Shown in pieces: positions 1 through 12,450 of a stretch of 64,000 nucleotides of DNA. The DNA lies in assembly GCA_963966185.1 (NCBI GenBank), contig CAWZYM010000112.1, forward strand, positions 125,001 to 189,000. The letters are read 5' to 3'. The translations under genes were made by a program, and so were the position numbers. The first letter of the stretch is position 1. Each line of letters starts with the position of its first letter. The notes under the pieces are model-generated. The model searched no databases and was not told the DNA's origin. It saw only the letters and a list, made by a program, of their open reading frames with translations. This DNA comes from Rhabditoides inermis (lineage: Eukaryota; Nematoda; Chromadorea; Rhabditida; Rhabditidae).

Positions 1-48
1 CTTTTGGAATCCCGCCAAATCCCTTGCGTCTCTTCAAAACTCAAGTAT

Positions 49-420
49 CTACACTTTTTCTCTTTTCAATATTCTCTCTTCATCATTTTTTCGTATATAC
101 TCGTCGTCGTTATTTATACGCCTGAACAAATCAGCAATGTCTTCCATATCGTAGTTCGAAGACATCATCTCGATAAAAAAAAGAGAATAACCAGCACATA
201 CGTTACTGTTTCTCGATTGAATTCTAGGCACACTATAGTATACATGTGTATAAAACTCGGAAAAAACGCTTTAATTCGAACAGAAGCGGTGGGCCACCCC
301 TCGAATCCCAGTAGTACATGGTACTTATTTTAACGTAAACTGCCATCCAATGCTCTCCAGCTTGGTCATGCCTCTCATTGTTCACAAAAAAAAGAATAAC
401 GTTTGCTTATAAGCTATGCG
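49..420 (-). pseudogene. Maverick/Polinton adenain-like protease fragment, copy 1
   Basis: Adenain-type cysteine proteases of Maverick/Polinton elements process the element's capsid proteins. On the minus strand I read GEHWMAVYV (the region of the catalytic His), then YYWDSRGGPP (the acidic residue region), then NSNVCAGYSLFFIEMM (the catalytic Cys region) and an ending NNDDEYIRKND. The first two motifs and the Cys motif lie in different frames, with a stop at about 232-240 between them, so the copy is broken. The N-terminal part is missing compared with copy 2 at 622-1073, to which it is clearly homologous at DNA level over about 350 bp. The two copies form a direct tandem duplication about 570 bp apart. 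Family assignment rests on motif order and spacing. The catalytic role is inferred from the family. Confidence 0.6.
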
Positions 421-621
421 AAGAATGTCATGTGGTTAGTATAATCAATTAGAAATTTCAGAACTGTTTCAACTGTTGTTTTACCTCCTACAGCATCTCA
501 AGACGTCATCTCAAGAATTTCAAGATTCTCAAGAACCCAAGATCTCAGGATTTCTGTTATATTGCATGTATAAAGCACATATTCTCACATGAGAAAGACG
601 TTTATTTGACAACATATAGAT

Positions 622-1073
622 TCAAATTTCGAAACAATATTCTCTCTTCATCATATCTCGTATATACTCGTCGTCGTTGTTTATACGCCTGAACAAATCA
701 GCAACGTCTTCCATATCGTAGTTCGAACTCATCATATCAATAAAACAAAGACAATAACCATCGCATACGTTTGAGTTACTCGATTGAATTTTTGGTACAC
801 TGTAGTAAACACGTCTGAAATATTCGGAAAAACGTTGTAGTTCGAAAGCATAGGAGGGCCACCCATCGAATCCCAGTAGTACATTGTTTCGTCCTTTACG
901 TAAACAGCCAACCAATGTTCTCCTGATTCATAATGTCTCTGATTATTCACAATGAACGAATAACGCAAGTACGGAACCGGAAGAGGTATTTCATCCAAAG
1001 CAAAGACACCCAAGAAATGAGATGCAATATGTGGTTTCAAAGAAACACAGCGTTCGATTTCAAACGAATCCAT
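622..1073 (-). pseudogene. Maverick/Polinton adenain-like protease, copy 2, frameshifted
   Basis: The minus-strand reading starts at an ATG (1073) with MDSFEIERCVSLKPHI, followed by HFLGVFALDEIPL, the GEHWLAVYV motif (probable catalytic His) and YYWDSMGGPP (Asp region). At about 870 the useful frame shifts, and the next frame carries VCDGYCLCFIDMM with the candidate nucleophile Cys, ending NNDDEYIRDMM. Family members usually have a Gly after the motif's first Cys; here it is Asp. Length across both frames is about 150 residues, short but compatible with the C-terminal two thirds of an adenain-like protease. The upstream 1185-1340 block recurs next to the polymerase fragment at 32 kb, linking both to one Maverick lineage. 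One frameshift makes this a probable pseudogene. A sequencing error is the alternative. Confidence 0.65.
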
Positions 1074-1184
1074 GATAATGAAGATACATGTTTTTTTTAT
1101 TGCTTATAAGCTTACTAAGTACAAGCATCTTATCGATAAGTGGAATAATATGCGAAGAATGGCACGTGGTAAGTAAGTATACAA

Positions 1185-1340
1185 ATTCTAGTTGACCAAC
1201 AAGTACGATCTAACAATTGTAGCGGTAGGTAGACAACTCACGGAGAACGTATAGCCTCGAATTTGAAATAAAAAAGAGAGACAAACTCCTCCCCTTTATT
1301 CTTCCTATATATAGTCAAAAGTCTTGTCTTCTCTATGCGT
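1185..1340. repeat. Maverick-associated 150-bp block, copy 1
   Basis: From CTAGTTGACCAA to AAAAGTCTTGTCTTCTC this block matches 31995-32140 almost base for base, with a TATATATAG run near its right end. It lies immediately upstream of the minus-strand protease. In the other copy it follows a polymerase fragment. It may be a terminal repeat or shared regulatory sequence of one Maverick family. Which of these it is cannot be decided here. Confidence 0.6.
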
Positions 1341-1825
1341 GATGTTCAAGTACACTAAATATTTGAAAAAATATGGACTGTCTACAAAACCTTCTTTTCA
1401 TTGTCTTACTAGCGCTCCGGCGCGCTATCGCGCGCCTCCGCACTAGATCATGAAAATAAGAAGAAAAGAATAGAAACTCATAGAATAGAATAGAAACTCA
1501 AGTTTTTGTTATGATCAATAATACTGTGTGTTTTTTTTTTACAATTTCATAACATTTTGACTAACTCTTCCTTTTTTCCCCTCTTCCTCTTTTTCCTTCT
1601 CTCAAGTCTCCTCTCGCATTTTTTTCTATTGTCAATGCAACAATAACATTACTCTTATTCGCTCTAACACTGCCTTTCTCTATATATATATCTATATGCT
1701 TCTCTCTAACTTTTCCTCTCTCCCTCCGTTCTTTGTCAATGCATTTTTAGAGATTGAAGTAAAACTTTTGCTTGGACATGGAGCTTCCGCTGCCGGACAG
1801 CGAGATTTTGATGTTTTTTTTAACC
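1341..1825. other. Non-coding, T/C-rich stretch with one satellite-like core
   Basis: No coding signal. At 1409-1445 there is an isolated sequence, AGCGCTCCGGCGCGC then CGCGCGCCTCCGC, resembling the GC-rich core of satellite A seen from 3.5 kb onward. The rest is T/C-rich simple sequence including a short TATATATATA run at 1681. Confidence 0.5.
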
Positions 1826-3261
1826 GGATACTGAAAGCAAAATTGAGGACGTGGACTACAGCCTAGGACGTAAACTCAACTATCTGCAAAGTTTCAGACA
1901 AATTGGTTTAGTATGAATCAAGTCATGAACGCGGAACTAATCAAAATCGCAAAAGAAATGCGAGGGCGCGCGCATCTTTTGATAATTGGACAATATGTTC
2001 CTCACACCGTAACCAATAACGCTGAGTTTTGCAGGTACGCTCTTTTCGTTGAAACTATTTGTTGAACGTATTTACGGAAAATGAAGCGAAGATGTTTCTT
2101 AGATGAGACACGTTCGCTGCGAACAGCAACAAAATCGATTACTTTCGTGGTTTTTCTTCGAAATATAGGCAATGAGTGTAATTGGAGAGTAACACGAAGT
2201 GTACTGCGTCCTGAAGTAATATGTAAACTTTCTGAAAAACATCACGCAAATCGGTCAAGTAAAAACGGAGATATGCCCGCGGACACACAAGAAAAGGTGC
2301 AAAAGTGTCTATTTTTGGTGGTTTTCGACCATAAATAGAGGTAATGAAAGCAAAATTGAGAACGACACGTTCGCTGCGAACAGCAACAAAATCGATTACT
2401 TTCGTGGTTTTTCTTCGAAATATAGGCAATGAGTGTAATTGGAGAGTAAACACGAAGTGGACTGCGTCCTGAAGTAATATGTAAACTTTCTGAAAAACAT
2501 CACGCAAATCGGTCAAGTAAAAACGGAGATATGCCCGCGGACACACAAGAAAAGGTGCAAAAGTGTCTATTTTTGGTGGTTTTCGACCATAAATAGAGGT
2601 AATGAAAGCAAAATTGAGAACTGTCATAAAGTGGACTGCATCAGAAAACGTGAACTCAACTATCTTATGAGTTTCATGCAAACTGGTTCTGTATGAATCG
2701 AGTTATAACCGCGGAAATACTAAAAATCGCAAAAGTGAGGCGAGAGCGCGCGCGGCTCTTGCTAATTTGGCTATATTTTCCTTACACCGTAACCAATGAT
2801 GATGAAATTTGCAGGTTAGTGACAGAACTACTTGTTGAAAGTAATTACAGAACAAGAAGCGAAACTGTTTCTTAGGTGAGAAGCTTTTGCAGCGGACATC
2901 ACCAAAATCGGCGAATTTTGAGGTTTTTCTACCAAATATAGGCAATGAGTGTAATTGGAGAGTAATCACAAAGTGGACTGCATCCTGGAGTAATTTGCAA
3001 ACTTTCTGCAAAGTTTGACGCGAATCGGTTCGGTAGAAACGGAGTTATGACCGCGGACACACAAGAAAAAGTGCAAAAGTGACCATTTTTGGTGGTTTTT
3101 CGACCAAATATGGACGTGGAGGAGGAGTTGAGAGGTGCCTGAATTTTGTCGTTGTCCTTGGAAGAGAACACAACTTTTTACCAAGTTTCTTGTGAATCGG
3201 TTGAGTTTGAAGCTAGTTATGACTCTGGAATGACGGACACCATAGGACATTTTAGTAGAAA
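1826..3261. repeat. Diverged tandem repeats of a non-coding element
   Basis: Two roughly 520-bp units (about 1826-2600 and 2600-3170) share segments such as ACACCGTAACCAAT and GCGGACACACAAGAAAA. Inside the first, a 257-bp segment is duplicated (copies starting near 2111 and 2368), nearly identical. Phrases like AATCGGTTCGGTAGAAACGGAGTTATGAC are of a kind often seen in the tails of invertebrate non-autonomous transposons. Open reading frames here are short and arise from the repeat, so I call no gene. The right end (ACGGACACCATAGGACATTT) resembles the end of the left part of the LR spacer described below. Confidence 0.55.
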
Positions 3262-3562
3262 AGGCAACTAGCGCGCTTCGCGCGCTAAAAATATAGGTAT
3301 AAAATAGAGGAGAAAATTATCTATCGAGTGATATATATATATATAGACTTGATATGTGCTCTGAAAGTGCTATTAGGAACTGTGCTAGAAGTGATGTTGT
3401 CAGTCTTTCAGTAGATGACTGATCTTCATTTATTTCCCTTTTTTAATTTTCAGTGATATCGAATAATTAGAATATGTCACAGTCTATCAGTATCTGGTTA
3501 AGAGTTTCTGCTTGACTGCTTATCTACAGATGTTATATTTACTATGCTCATAGAACATATGT
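3262..3562. repeat. LR spacer, right part only
   Basis: Begins at the palindrome CTAGCGCGCTTCGCGCGCTA (3268-3287), then AAATATAG, an AT-rich ATCGATTGATATAT-like tract and the conserved TGCTCTGAAAGTGCTATTAGGA segment, passing into satellite A. This is the right third of the LR unit found seven times downstream. The left part is replaced here by the 1826-3261 repeats, so the palindrome marks a junction. Confidence 0.7.
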
Positions 3563-4817
3563 AGAAGGCGATCCGGGCACGCTTCGCGTGCCTCCGCGGT
3601 CAAAGTCTATCAGTAGATCAGTAATAATAAGAATATATTGATCACTGCTACTGATATGCATTTTATCCGACTCTCTGACTGTTCACTTTCTCGTACGCAC
3701 AAAGAAAGCGCCCCGGCACGCTTCGTGCGCCTATGCGGTCAAAGTATAACAGTAGATCAGTAAAAATAAGAATATATTGATCACTGCTACTGATATGAAT
3801 TTTCTCCGACTCTCTGATCGTTCACTTTTTCGTATGCACATAGAAAGCGCTCCGGCACGCTTCGCGCGCCTCCGCGGTCAAAGTCTATCAGTAGATCAGT
3901 AAAAAATAGGAATATTTTCCACTGCTACTGATATGAATTTTCTCCGACTCTCTCATCGTTCACTTTCTCGTATGCACATAGAAAGCGCTCCGGCACGCTT
4001 CGCGCGCCTCCGCGGTCAAAGCCGATCAGTAGATCAGTAACTATAATAATATATTGAACACTGATACTGATATGCATTCTTTCCTACTCTTTGATCTTTC
4101 ACTCTTTCGTATGCACATAGAGGGCGCTCCGGCACGCTTCGCGCGCCTCCGCGGTCAAAGCCGATCAGTAGATCAGTAACTATGTAAATATACTGATCAC
4201 TGATACTGGAATGCCTTCTCTCCTACTCTCTGACCTTTCTTTTTCTCGTATGCACATAGAAAGCGCGCCTCCGCGGTCAAAGCCTTTCAGTAGATCAGTA
4301 AAAATAAGAATATATTGATCACTGCTACTGATATGCATTTTCTCCGACTCTCTGATCGTTCACTTTCTCGTATGCACATAGAAAGCGCTCCGGCACGCTT
4401 CGCGCGCCTCCGCGGACAATGCCGATCAGTAGATCAGTGATTATATGAATATATTGATCAGTGATACTGATATGCATTTTCTCCGACTCTCTGATTATTT
4501 AATCTTTCGTATGCACATAGAAAGCGCTCCGGCACGCTTCGCGCGCCTCCGCGGTCAAAGCCGATCAGTAGATCAGTAATTATAATAATTTATTGAACAC
4601 TGATACTGATATTCATTTTCTCCGACTCTCTGATTTTTTTTACTCTTTCGTATGCACATAGAAGGCGCTCCGGCACGCTTCGCGCGCCTCCGCGGTCAAA
4701 GCCGATCAGTAGATCAGTAATTATAATAAAACATTGGTCACTGATACTGATATACATTTTCTCCGACTCTCTGATCTTTCACTTTCTCGTATGCACATAG
4801 AAGGCGCTTCGGCACGC
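3563..4817. repeat. Satellite A array 1 (139-bp monomer)
   Basis: About nine monomers. Each has TTGATCACTG.TACTGATATG, a TCTCCGACTCTCTGATC segment, CGTATGCACATAGAAAGCGC, then the GC core CGGCACGCTTCGCGCGCCTC and GATCAGTAGATCAGTAA. One monomer near 4260 lacks part of the core. The antisense strand reads as repeated short frames, but these are by-products of the monomer. Confidence 0.9.
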
Positions 4818-6795
4818 TTCGCCTCTATCAGTAGCTGGTTGACAATGAGTAGTTATCACGGATCTAATATTATAAAATCTCTACTCTCGCCTTTGATCAC
4901 AGACAGCCGCTCCGCGCGCCTCAGCGGTCAACTTCTATCAGTAGCTGGTTGACAATGATTAGTTATCACGGATCTAATATTATAAAATATCTACTCTCGC
5001 CTACGATCATAGACAGCAGCTCCGCGCGCCTCCGCGGTCAAATTCTATCAGTAGCTGGTTGACAATGATTAGTTATCACGGATCTAATATTATAAAATCT
5101 CTACTCTCGCCTTTGATCACAGACAGCCGCTCCGCGCGCCTCAGTGGTCAAACTCTATCAGTAGCTGGTTGACAATTATTAGTTATCACGGATCTGATAT
5201 TATAAAATATCTACTCTCGCCTTTGATCACAGACAGCCGCTCCGCGCGCCTCAGCGGTCAATTTCTATCAGTAGCTGGTTGACAATGATTGGTTATCACG
5301 GATCTAATATTATAAAATCTCTACTCTCGCCTTTGATCACAGACAGCCGCTCCGCGCGCCTCAGCGGTCAATTTCTATCAGTAGCTGGTTGACAATGATT
5401 AGTTATCACGGATCTAATATTATAAAATCTCTACTCTCGCCTTTGATCACAGACAGCCGCTCCGCGCGCCTGAGCGGTCAATTTCTATCAGTAGCTGGTT
5501 GACAATGATTAGTTATCACGGATCTAGAATTCTAAAATCTCTACTCTCGCCTTTGATCACAAACAGCCGCTCCGCGTGCCTCAGCGGTCAACTTCTATCA
5601 GTAGCTGGTTGACAATGATTAGTTATCACGGATCTAATATTATAAAATCTCTACTCTCGCCTTTGATCACAGACAGCCGCTCCGCGCGCCTCAGCGGTCA
5701 ACTTCTATCAGTAGCTGGTTGGCAATGAATAGTTATCACGGATCTAATATTCTAAAATCTCTACTCTCGCCTTTGATCACAGACAGCCCCTCCGCGCGCC
5801 TCAGCGGTCAATTTCTATCAGTAGCTGGTTGAAAATGATAAGTTATCACGGATCTAATATTCTAAAATCTCTACTCTCGCCTTTGATCGCAGACAGCCCC
5901 TCCGCGCGCCTCAGCGGTCAATTTCTATCAGTAGCTGGTTGACAATAATTAATTATCACGGATCTAATATTATAAAATCTCTACTCTCGCCTTTGATCAC
6001 AGACAGCCCCTCCGCGCGCCTCAGCGGTCAATTTCTATCAGTAGCTGGTTGACAATGATTAGTTATCACGGATCTAATATTCTAAAATCTCTACTCTCGC
6101 CTTTGATCACAGACAGCCCCTCCGCGCGCCTCAGCGGTCAATTTCTATCAGTAGCTGGTTGACAATGATTAATTATCACGGATCTAATATTATAAAATCT
6201 CTACTCTCGCCTTTGATCACAAACAGCCGCTCCGCGTGCCTCAGCAGTCAATTTCTATCAGTAGCTGGTTGACAATGATTAGTTATCACGGATCTAATAT
6301 TATAAAATCTCTACTCTCGCCTTTGATCACAGACAGCCGCTCCGCGCGCCTCAGCGGTCAAATTCTCTCAGTAGCTGGTTGACAATTATTAGTTATCACG
6401 GATATAATAATATATAAAATATCTACTCTCGCCTATGATCATAGATAGCCGCTCCGCGCGCCTCAGCGGTCAAATTCTATCAGTAGCTGGTTGACAATGA
6501 TTAATTATCACGGATCTAATATTATAAAATCTCTACTCTCGCCTTTGATCACAAACAGCCGCTCCGCGTGCCTCAGCAGTCAATTTCTATCAGTAGCTGG
6601 TTGACAATGATTAGTTATCACGGATCTAATATTATAAAATCTCTACTCTCGCCTTTGATCACAGACAGCCGCTCCGCGCGCTTCAGCGGTCAAATTCTCT
6701 CAGTAGCTGGTTGACAATTATTAGTTATCACGGATATAATAATATATAAAATATCTACTCTCGCCTATGATCATAGATAGCCGCTCCGCGCGCCT
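4818..6795. repeat. Satellite B array 1 (110-bp monomer)
   Basis: About 18 monomers with exact 110-bp spacing of GTAGCTGGTTGACAATGATT, followed by AGTTATCACGGATCTAATAT, CTACTCTCGCCTTTGATCAC and CGCTCCGCGCGCCTCAGCGG. The last two thirds include a 330-bp higher-order repeat (variant ATAATAATATATAAAATATC near 6400 and 6730). The end of the monomer (GCGCGCCTC.GCGGTCAA..TCTATCAGTAG) is shared with satellite A, so B looks like a relative of A with a different left half. Confidence 0.9.
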
Positions 6796-7035
6796 ACTGA
6801 TATGCATTTTTTTCCGACTCTCTGATTTTTTACTCTTTCGTATGCACATAGAAGGCGCTCCGGCACGCTTCGCGCGCCTCCGCGGTCAAAGTCTATCAGT
6901 AGATCAGTAATTATAATAATATATTGAACACTGATACTGATATGCATTCTTTCCTACTCTCTGATCTTTCACTCTCTCATATGGACATAGAGGGCGCTCC
7001 GGCACACTCCGCAGTAAAGCCTATCAGAAGCTGGT
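6796..7035. repeat. Satellite A array 2
   Basis: Two monomers bridging satellite B array 1 and LR copy 1. The last monomer ends in a truncated core (CGGCACACTCCGCAGTAAAG), the form that precedes the GA tract in LR copies generally. Confidence 0.85.
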
Positions 7036-8410
7036 TGACAATTTTTATTTATTAAAGATACAAATATTATTTATAGTTATCACTGGTAATTTATTATAAA
7101 ATCAATAGAGAGAGATACGAAAGAGGGAGCGAGAGAGAGAGAGAAAGACGAAAGAGAGAGAGATATAGAGAGAGATATATAGAGAGAGAGCAAGAGAGGG
7201 AGAGAGGGAGGGAAAGAGAGAAAGAGAGATGAGAAAAGGAATTGGATGAAAAAGGAGGTTACATAGTATTTTGCCTCGCCTCACTTCCCTGATTGAATAT
7301 AGAATGACGTGAGTGCATATAGTAATGTTTTATTGTATGTGCTCAGAAAACAAAATTTGCACAGTTTGTTGGAGTGTGGTGAGCTGTTTCGTAGTGCGTG
7401 GTGATGTTCTCGCTCTTTTGCACAACTGACTGTCTTTTTCTCTGACATCAGACAGACTGGCAGCTGGCGCACTCTCACCTCGCCACACTCTCTCGTCGCG
7501 GGGCAATAAAGTGGCGTCGATTAGAGGAATTTAATTGATAGCGGGCGTCAGAGGTCACAAAAAGATGCAAATTTTGGTAGAAGTGTAGTGGCCACCTATT
7601 TGCATGTTGTAGTAAAGGGAGATCTGACACGGTTGTCTAGTTTTCTTGAACAGCCCGCGACAACTGTTTGGTGTCGCCTCGCCTCGATTAAATCACTTCG
7701 TGAAAAGAAACCAGGAGGAGTTATAAAAAGATTACGGGCCAAATTGTAGGTGAGGGAGTGTAGAGGAGTGACGTCGAAACCGTTTTTCGATAGCTGAAGT
7801 CTGCGAGTCGCAGTACTCGTTCTTGTAAGGCCTACTCGATGCAACCGTTCAACGACCTAACCGTCTCTTCATCTGACACACTATTTCGCTGTTTTTTTCT
7901 GTCTGACGCTCTCTGATTAGGCGCTATTTCGTCGAATTTTCTTTAAGGCTTATAGCTCCGCGGATATGAGAGATAAAGGGCTGAAAAATGGAATCCTGCA
8001 TCTCGGGACCGAGACCATCGGATCGATGTCACGTTTGGCTAGATAGGAGTAGTGGGTGGCGCGGTAGAGCGATGGACGGACGGACAAAAAGTGCGGAAAC
8101 CATAGGGCATTTGACACTTACACCCGACTAGCGCGCTTCGCGCGCTAGAAATATAAGTTTAAAATAGAGGAGAAAATTATTTATCGATTGATATATAGAT
8201 TGACTTGATATGTACTCTGGAAGTGCTATTAGGAGCTGTGCTAGAAGTGCTGTTGTCAGTCTTCCAGTAGATGACTGATCTTTATTCATTTCCTTATTTT
8301 TTTTATATTTTCAGTATTTTAAAATAATTAGAAAGTGTCACAGTCTATCTGGTTGATAGTATCTGCTTGACTGCTTTTCTACAGATGTTTTATTTTCTAT
8401 GCTCATAGAA
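7036..8410. repeat. LR spacer copy 1
   Basis: Order: satellite-B-like start (AGCTGGTTGACAATTTTTAT), GA-rich tract 7106-7235, CGCCTCGCCTCACTTCCCTG, a roughly 900-bp unique-looking segment ending GGAAACCATAGGGCATTT, the palindrome CTAGCGCGCTTCGCGCGCTAG (8128-8148), and an AT-rich right part returning to satellite A. Minus-strand frames of 65 codons (7281-7478) and 82 codons (7596-7844) recur in other copies, but match no family I know. A non-autonomous element trapped in the satellite is one explanation. Confidence 0.85.
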
Positions 8411-10890
8411 GGCGCTCCGGCACGCTCCGCGGTCATAGCCTATCAGTATTTCAGGAATAAAAAGAATAATAAAATGATCACTGATACTGATATGCATTTT
8501 CTCCTACTCGCTCCGGCACGCTTCGCGTGCCTCCGCGGTCAAAGCCGATCAGTAGATCAGTAATTATAATAATACATTGATCACTGATACTGATATGCAT
8601 TTTCTCCGACTCTCTGATTTTTTTTACTCTTTCGTGTGCACATAGAAGGCGCTCCGGCACGCTTCGCGCGCCTCCGCGGTCAAAGCCGATCAGTATATCA
8701 GTAATTATAATGAATCATTGATCACTGATACTGATATGCATTTTCTCCCACTCTCTGATTTTTTACTCTCTCGTACGCACATAAAAAGCGCTCCGGCACG
8801 CTCCGCGCGCCTCCGCGGGCAGAGCCGATCAGTAGATCAGTAATTATAATAATATACTGATCACTGATACTGATATGCCTTCACTCCTACTCTCTGATTT
8901 TTTACTCTCCCGTATGCACATAGAGGGCGCTCCGGCACGCTTCGCGCGCCTCCGCGGTCAAAGCCGATCAGTAGATCAGTAATTATAATAAAACATTGAT
9001 CACTGATACTGATATGCCTTCTCTCCTACTCTCTGATCTTTTACTCTCTCGTACGCACATAGAAAGCGCTCCAGCACGCTCCGCGCGCCACCGCGGTCAA
9101 AGTCGATCAGTAAATCAGCAATTATAATAATATATTGATCACTGCTACTGATATGCATTTTCTCCGACTCTCTGATATTTTACTTTTTCGTATCCACATA
9201 GAAAGCGCTCCGGCACGCTCCGCGCGCCTCCGCGGTCAAAGTCGATCAGTAGATCAGTAATTATAATAATATATCGATCACTGATACTGATATGCATTTT
9301 CTCCGACTCTCTGATCTTTCACTCTTTCGTATGCACATAGAAACCGTTCCGACACCCTCCGCGCGCCTCCGCGGTCAAAGTCGATCAGTAGATCAGCAAT
9401 TATAATAAAACATTGATCACTGATACTGATATGCCTTCTCTCCTACTCTCTGATCTTTTACTCTCTCGTACGCACATAGAAAGCACTCCAGCACGCTCCG
9501 CGCGCCTCCGCGGTCAAAGCCGATCAGTAGATCAGTAATTATAATAATATATCGATCACTGATACTGATTTGCATTTTCTCCGACTCTCTGATCTTTCAC
9601 TTTTTCGTATGCACATAGAAAGCGCTCCGGCACGCTTCGCGCGCCTCCGCGGTCAAAGCCGATCAGTAGATCAGTATTTATAATAATATATCGATCACTG
9701 ATACTGATATGCATTTTCTCCGACTCTCTGATCTTTCACTCTTTCGTATGCACATAGAAACCGTTCCGACACCCTCCGCGCGCCTCCGCGGTCAAAGTCG
9801 ATCAGTAGATCAGCAATTATAATAATATATTGATCACTGGTACTGATATGCATTCTCTCCTACTCTCTGATCTTTTATTCTTTCGTTTGCACATAGAGGG
9901 CGCTCCGGCACGCTTCGCGCGCCTTCGCGGTCAGAGTCGATCAGTAGATCAGTAATTATAATAATATATTGATCACTGATACTGATATGCATTTTCTCCG
10001 ACTCTCTGATCTTTTACTCTTTCGTTTGCACATTGAGGGCGCTCCGGCACGCTTCGCGCGCCTCCGCGGTCAAAGTCGATCAGTAGATCAGTATTTATAA
10101 TAATACATTGATCACTGAAACTGATATGCATTTTCTCCGACTCTCTGATCTTTTACTCTTTCGTTTGCACATTGAGGGCGCTCCGGCACGCTTCGCGCGC
10201 CTCCGCAGTCAAAGTCGATCAGTAGATCAGTATTTATAATAATACATTGATCACTGAAACTGATATGCAATCTATTCTACTCTCTGATCTTTTACTCTTT
10301 CGTTTGCACATTGAGGGCGCTCCGGCACGCTTCGCGCGCCTCCGCGGTCAAAGTCGATCAGTAGATCAGTAATAATAAGAATATATTGATCACTGCTACT
10401 GATATGCATTTTCTCCGGCTCTCTGATCGTTCACTTTTTCGTATACACATTGAAAGCGCTCCGGCACGCTCCGCGCGCCTCCGCGATTAAAGTTGATCAG
10501 TAGATCAGCAATAATAAGAATATATTGATCACTGTTACTGATATGCATTTTCTCCGGCTCTCTGATCGTTCACTTTTTCGTATACACATTGAAAGCGCTC
10601 CGGCACGCTCCGCGCGCCTCCGCGGTTAAAGTCGATCAGTAGATCAGTAATAATAAGAATATATTGATCACTGCTACTGATATGCATTTTCTCCGACTCT
10701 CTGATCGTTCACTTTCTCGTATGCACATAGAAAGCGCTCCGGCACGCTTCGCGCGCCTCCGCGGTCAAAGTCTATCAGTAGATCAGTAATTATTGATCAC
10801 TGATACTGATATGCATTTCTCCTACTCTCTGATCTTTTACTCTTTCGTATGCACATAAAGGGCGCTCCGGCACACTCCGCGGTGAAATAT
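8411..10890. repeat. Satellite A array 3
   Basis: The longest A block, about 18 monomers of 139 bp. Local homogenisation is visible: neighbouring monomers around 10010-10330 share the variant TTTGCACATTGAGGGCGC, while those at 10440-10640 share TATACACATTGAAAGCGC. Core spelling alternates between CACGCTTCGCGCGCC and CACGCTCCGCGCGCC. Confidence 0.9.
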
Positions 10891-10908
10891 TATAAAATAT
10901 AAGAGAGC

Positions 10909-10942
<34 letters not shown>

Positions 10943-11070
10943 TATGTGCAGCTAGTTGACAATTATTATTTAATTTAGATGCAAGTAGAGAGAAATAGAG
11001 CAAGAGAGAAGATAGGGAGAGAGAAAGAGAGCGAGCGAGCGAGCGAGAGAGAGAGAGATACGGAAAAGAG

Positions 11071-11116
<46 letters not shown>

Positions 11117-11167
11117 GAAAAGAGAGAGAATAAACAGAGAGAGAAAAAGAGAGATAGAGTAAAAAAA

Positions 11168-11214
<47 letters not shown>

Positions 11215-12450
11215 CGAGCGAGAGTGAGAGCGAGACGAAAAAAAGGATGCGAAAAAAAGGTTACGTATATTTCGCCTCGCCTCACTTCTCTGATTGAATA
11301 TAGAAGGACGTGAGTGCATATAGTATTTTTTTGTATTTACTCATAATATAGTAATCGCGCAGTTTGTTGGAGTGTGGTGAGCTGTTTCGTAGTGCATGGT
11401 GATGTTCTCGCTCATTTGCACAATTGACTGTCTTTTTCTCTGACATCAGACAGACTGGCAGCTGGCGCACTCTCACCTCGCCACACTCTCTCGTCGCGGG
11501 GCAATAAAGTGGCGTCGATTAGAGGAATTTAATTGATAGCGGGCGTAAGAGGTCACAAAAAGATGCAAATTTTGGTAGAAGTGTATTGGCCACCTATTTG
11601 CATGTTGTAGTAAAGGCAGACCTTACACGGTTGCCTAGTTTTCTTGAACAGCCCGCGACAAATGTTTTGTCTCGCCTCGCCTCGATTAAATCACTTCGTG
11701 AAAGCTAACCAGAAAGAGTTATAAAAAGATTACGGGCAGATTTGTAGGTAAGGGAGTGTAGAGGAGTGACGTCGAAACCGTTTCTCGATAGCAGAAGTCT
11801 GCGATTCGCAGTGCTCGTTCTTGTAAGGTCTACTCGCCGCAGCCGATTCGCCAGTGACCCGTCTCCTCGCCTCACACACTATTTCGCCTCTTTTGTGTCT
11901 GACTCTCTCGGATTACGCGATATTTCGTCGGACTTTCTTTAGCTTATAGCTCCGCGGATAAGAGAGATAAAGATCTGAAAATTGGAATCCTGCATCTCGG
12001 GACCGAGACCATCGGATCGATGTCACGTTTGGCTAGATAGGAGTAGTGGCTGGCGCGGTAGAGCGATGGACGTACGGACGGACGGAAACCATAGAGCATT
12101 TTGCACAGCCAGGCGCAGCGGGCGCTGCGACTAGCGCGCTTCGCGCGCTAGAAATATAGGTATACAATATATATTTATCTATCGATTGATATATAGATTA
12201 TCTATCGATTGATATATATTCTATAAATTATCTATCGATTGATATATAGATTGACTTGATATGCGCTCTGGAAGTGATATTAGGAGCTGTGCTAGAAGTG
12301 CTGTTGTCAGTCTTCCAGTAGATGACTGATCTTATTTATTTCCTTTTTTTATTTTCAGTGATTTCAAAAAATTAGAAAGTGTCACAGTCTATCTGGTTGA
12401 TAGTATCTGGTTGACTGCTTTTCTACAGATGTATTTACTATGCTCATGGA
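10891..12450. repeat. LR spacer copy 2
   Basis: Same order as copy 1, with two GA tracts (10900-10945 and 10990-11240) separated by a satellite-B-like AGCTAGTTGACAATTATTAT. It carries an extra GC hairpin, GGCGCAGCGGGCGCTGCGA (12112-12130), directly before the palindrome (12131-12151). The 65-codon minus frame is present (11282-11476). The ATCTATCGATTGATATAT segment is locally triplicated (12176-12250). Confidence 0.85.

Noticed and set aside
3563..6795. Possible CRISPR-like repeat-spacer array
   Set aside because: The whole monomer repeats with no unique spacers, and the setting is eukaryotic. It is satellite DNA.
10890..11319. Ser/Leu- or Arg/Glu-rich frames of 82-131 codons
   Set aside because: Translation of the GA/TC tract of LR copy 2.
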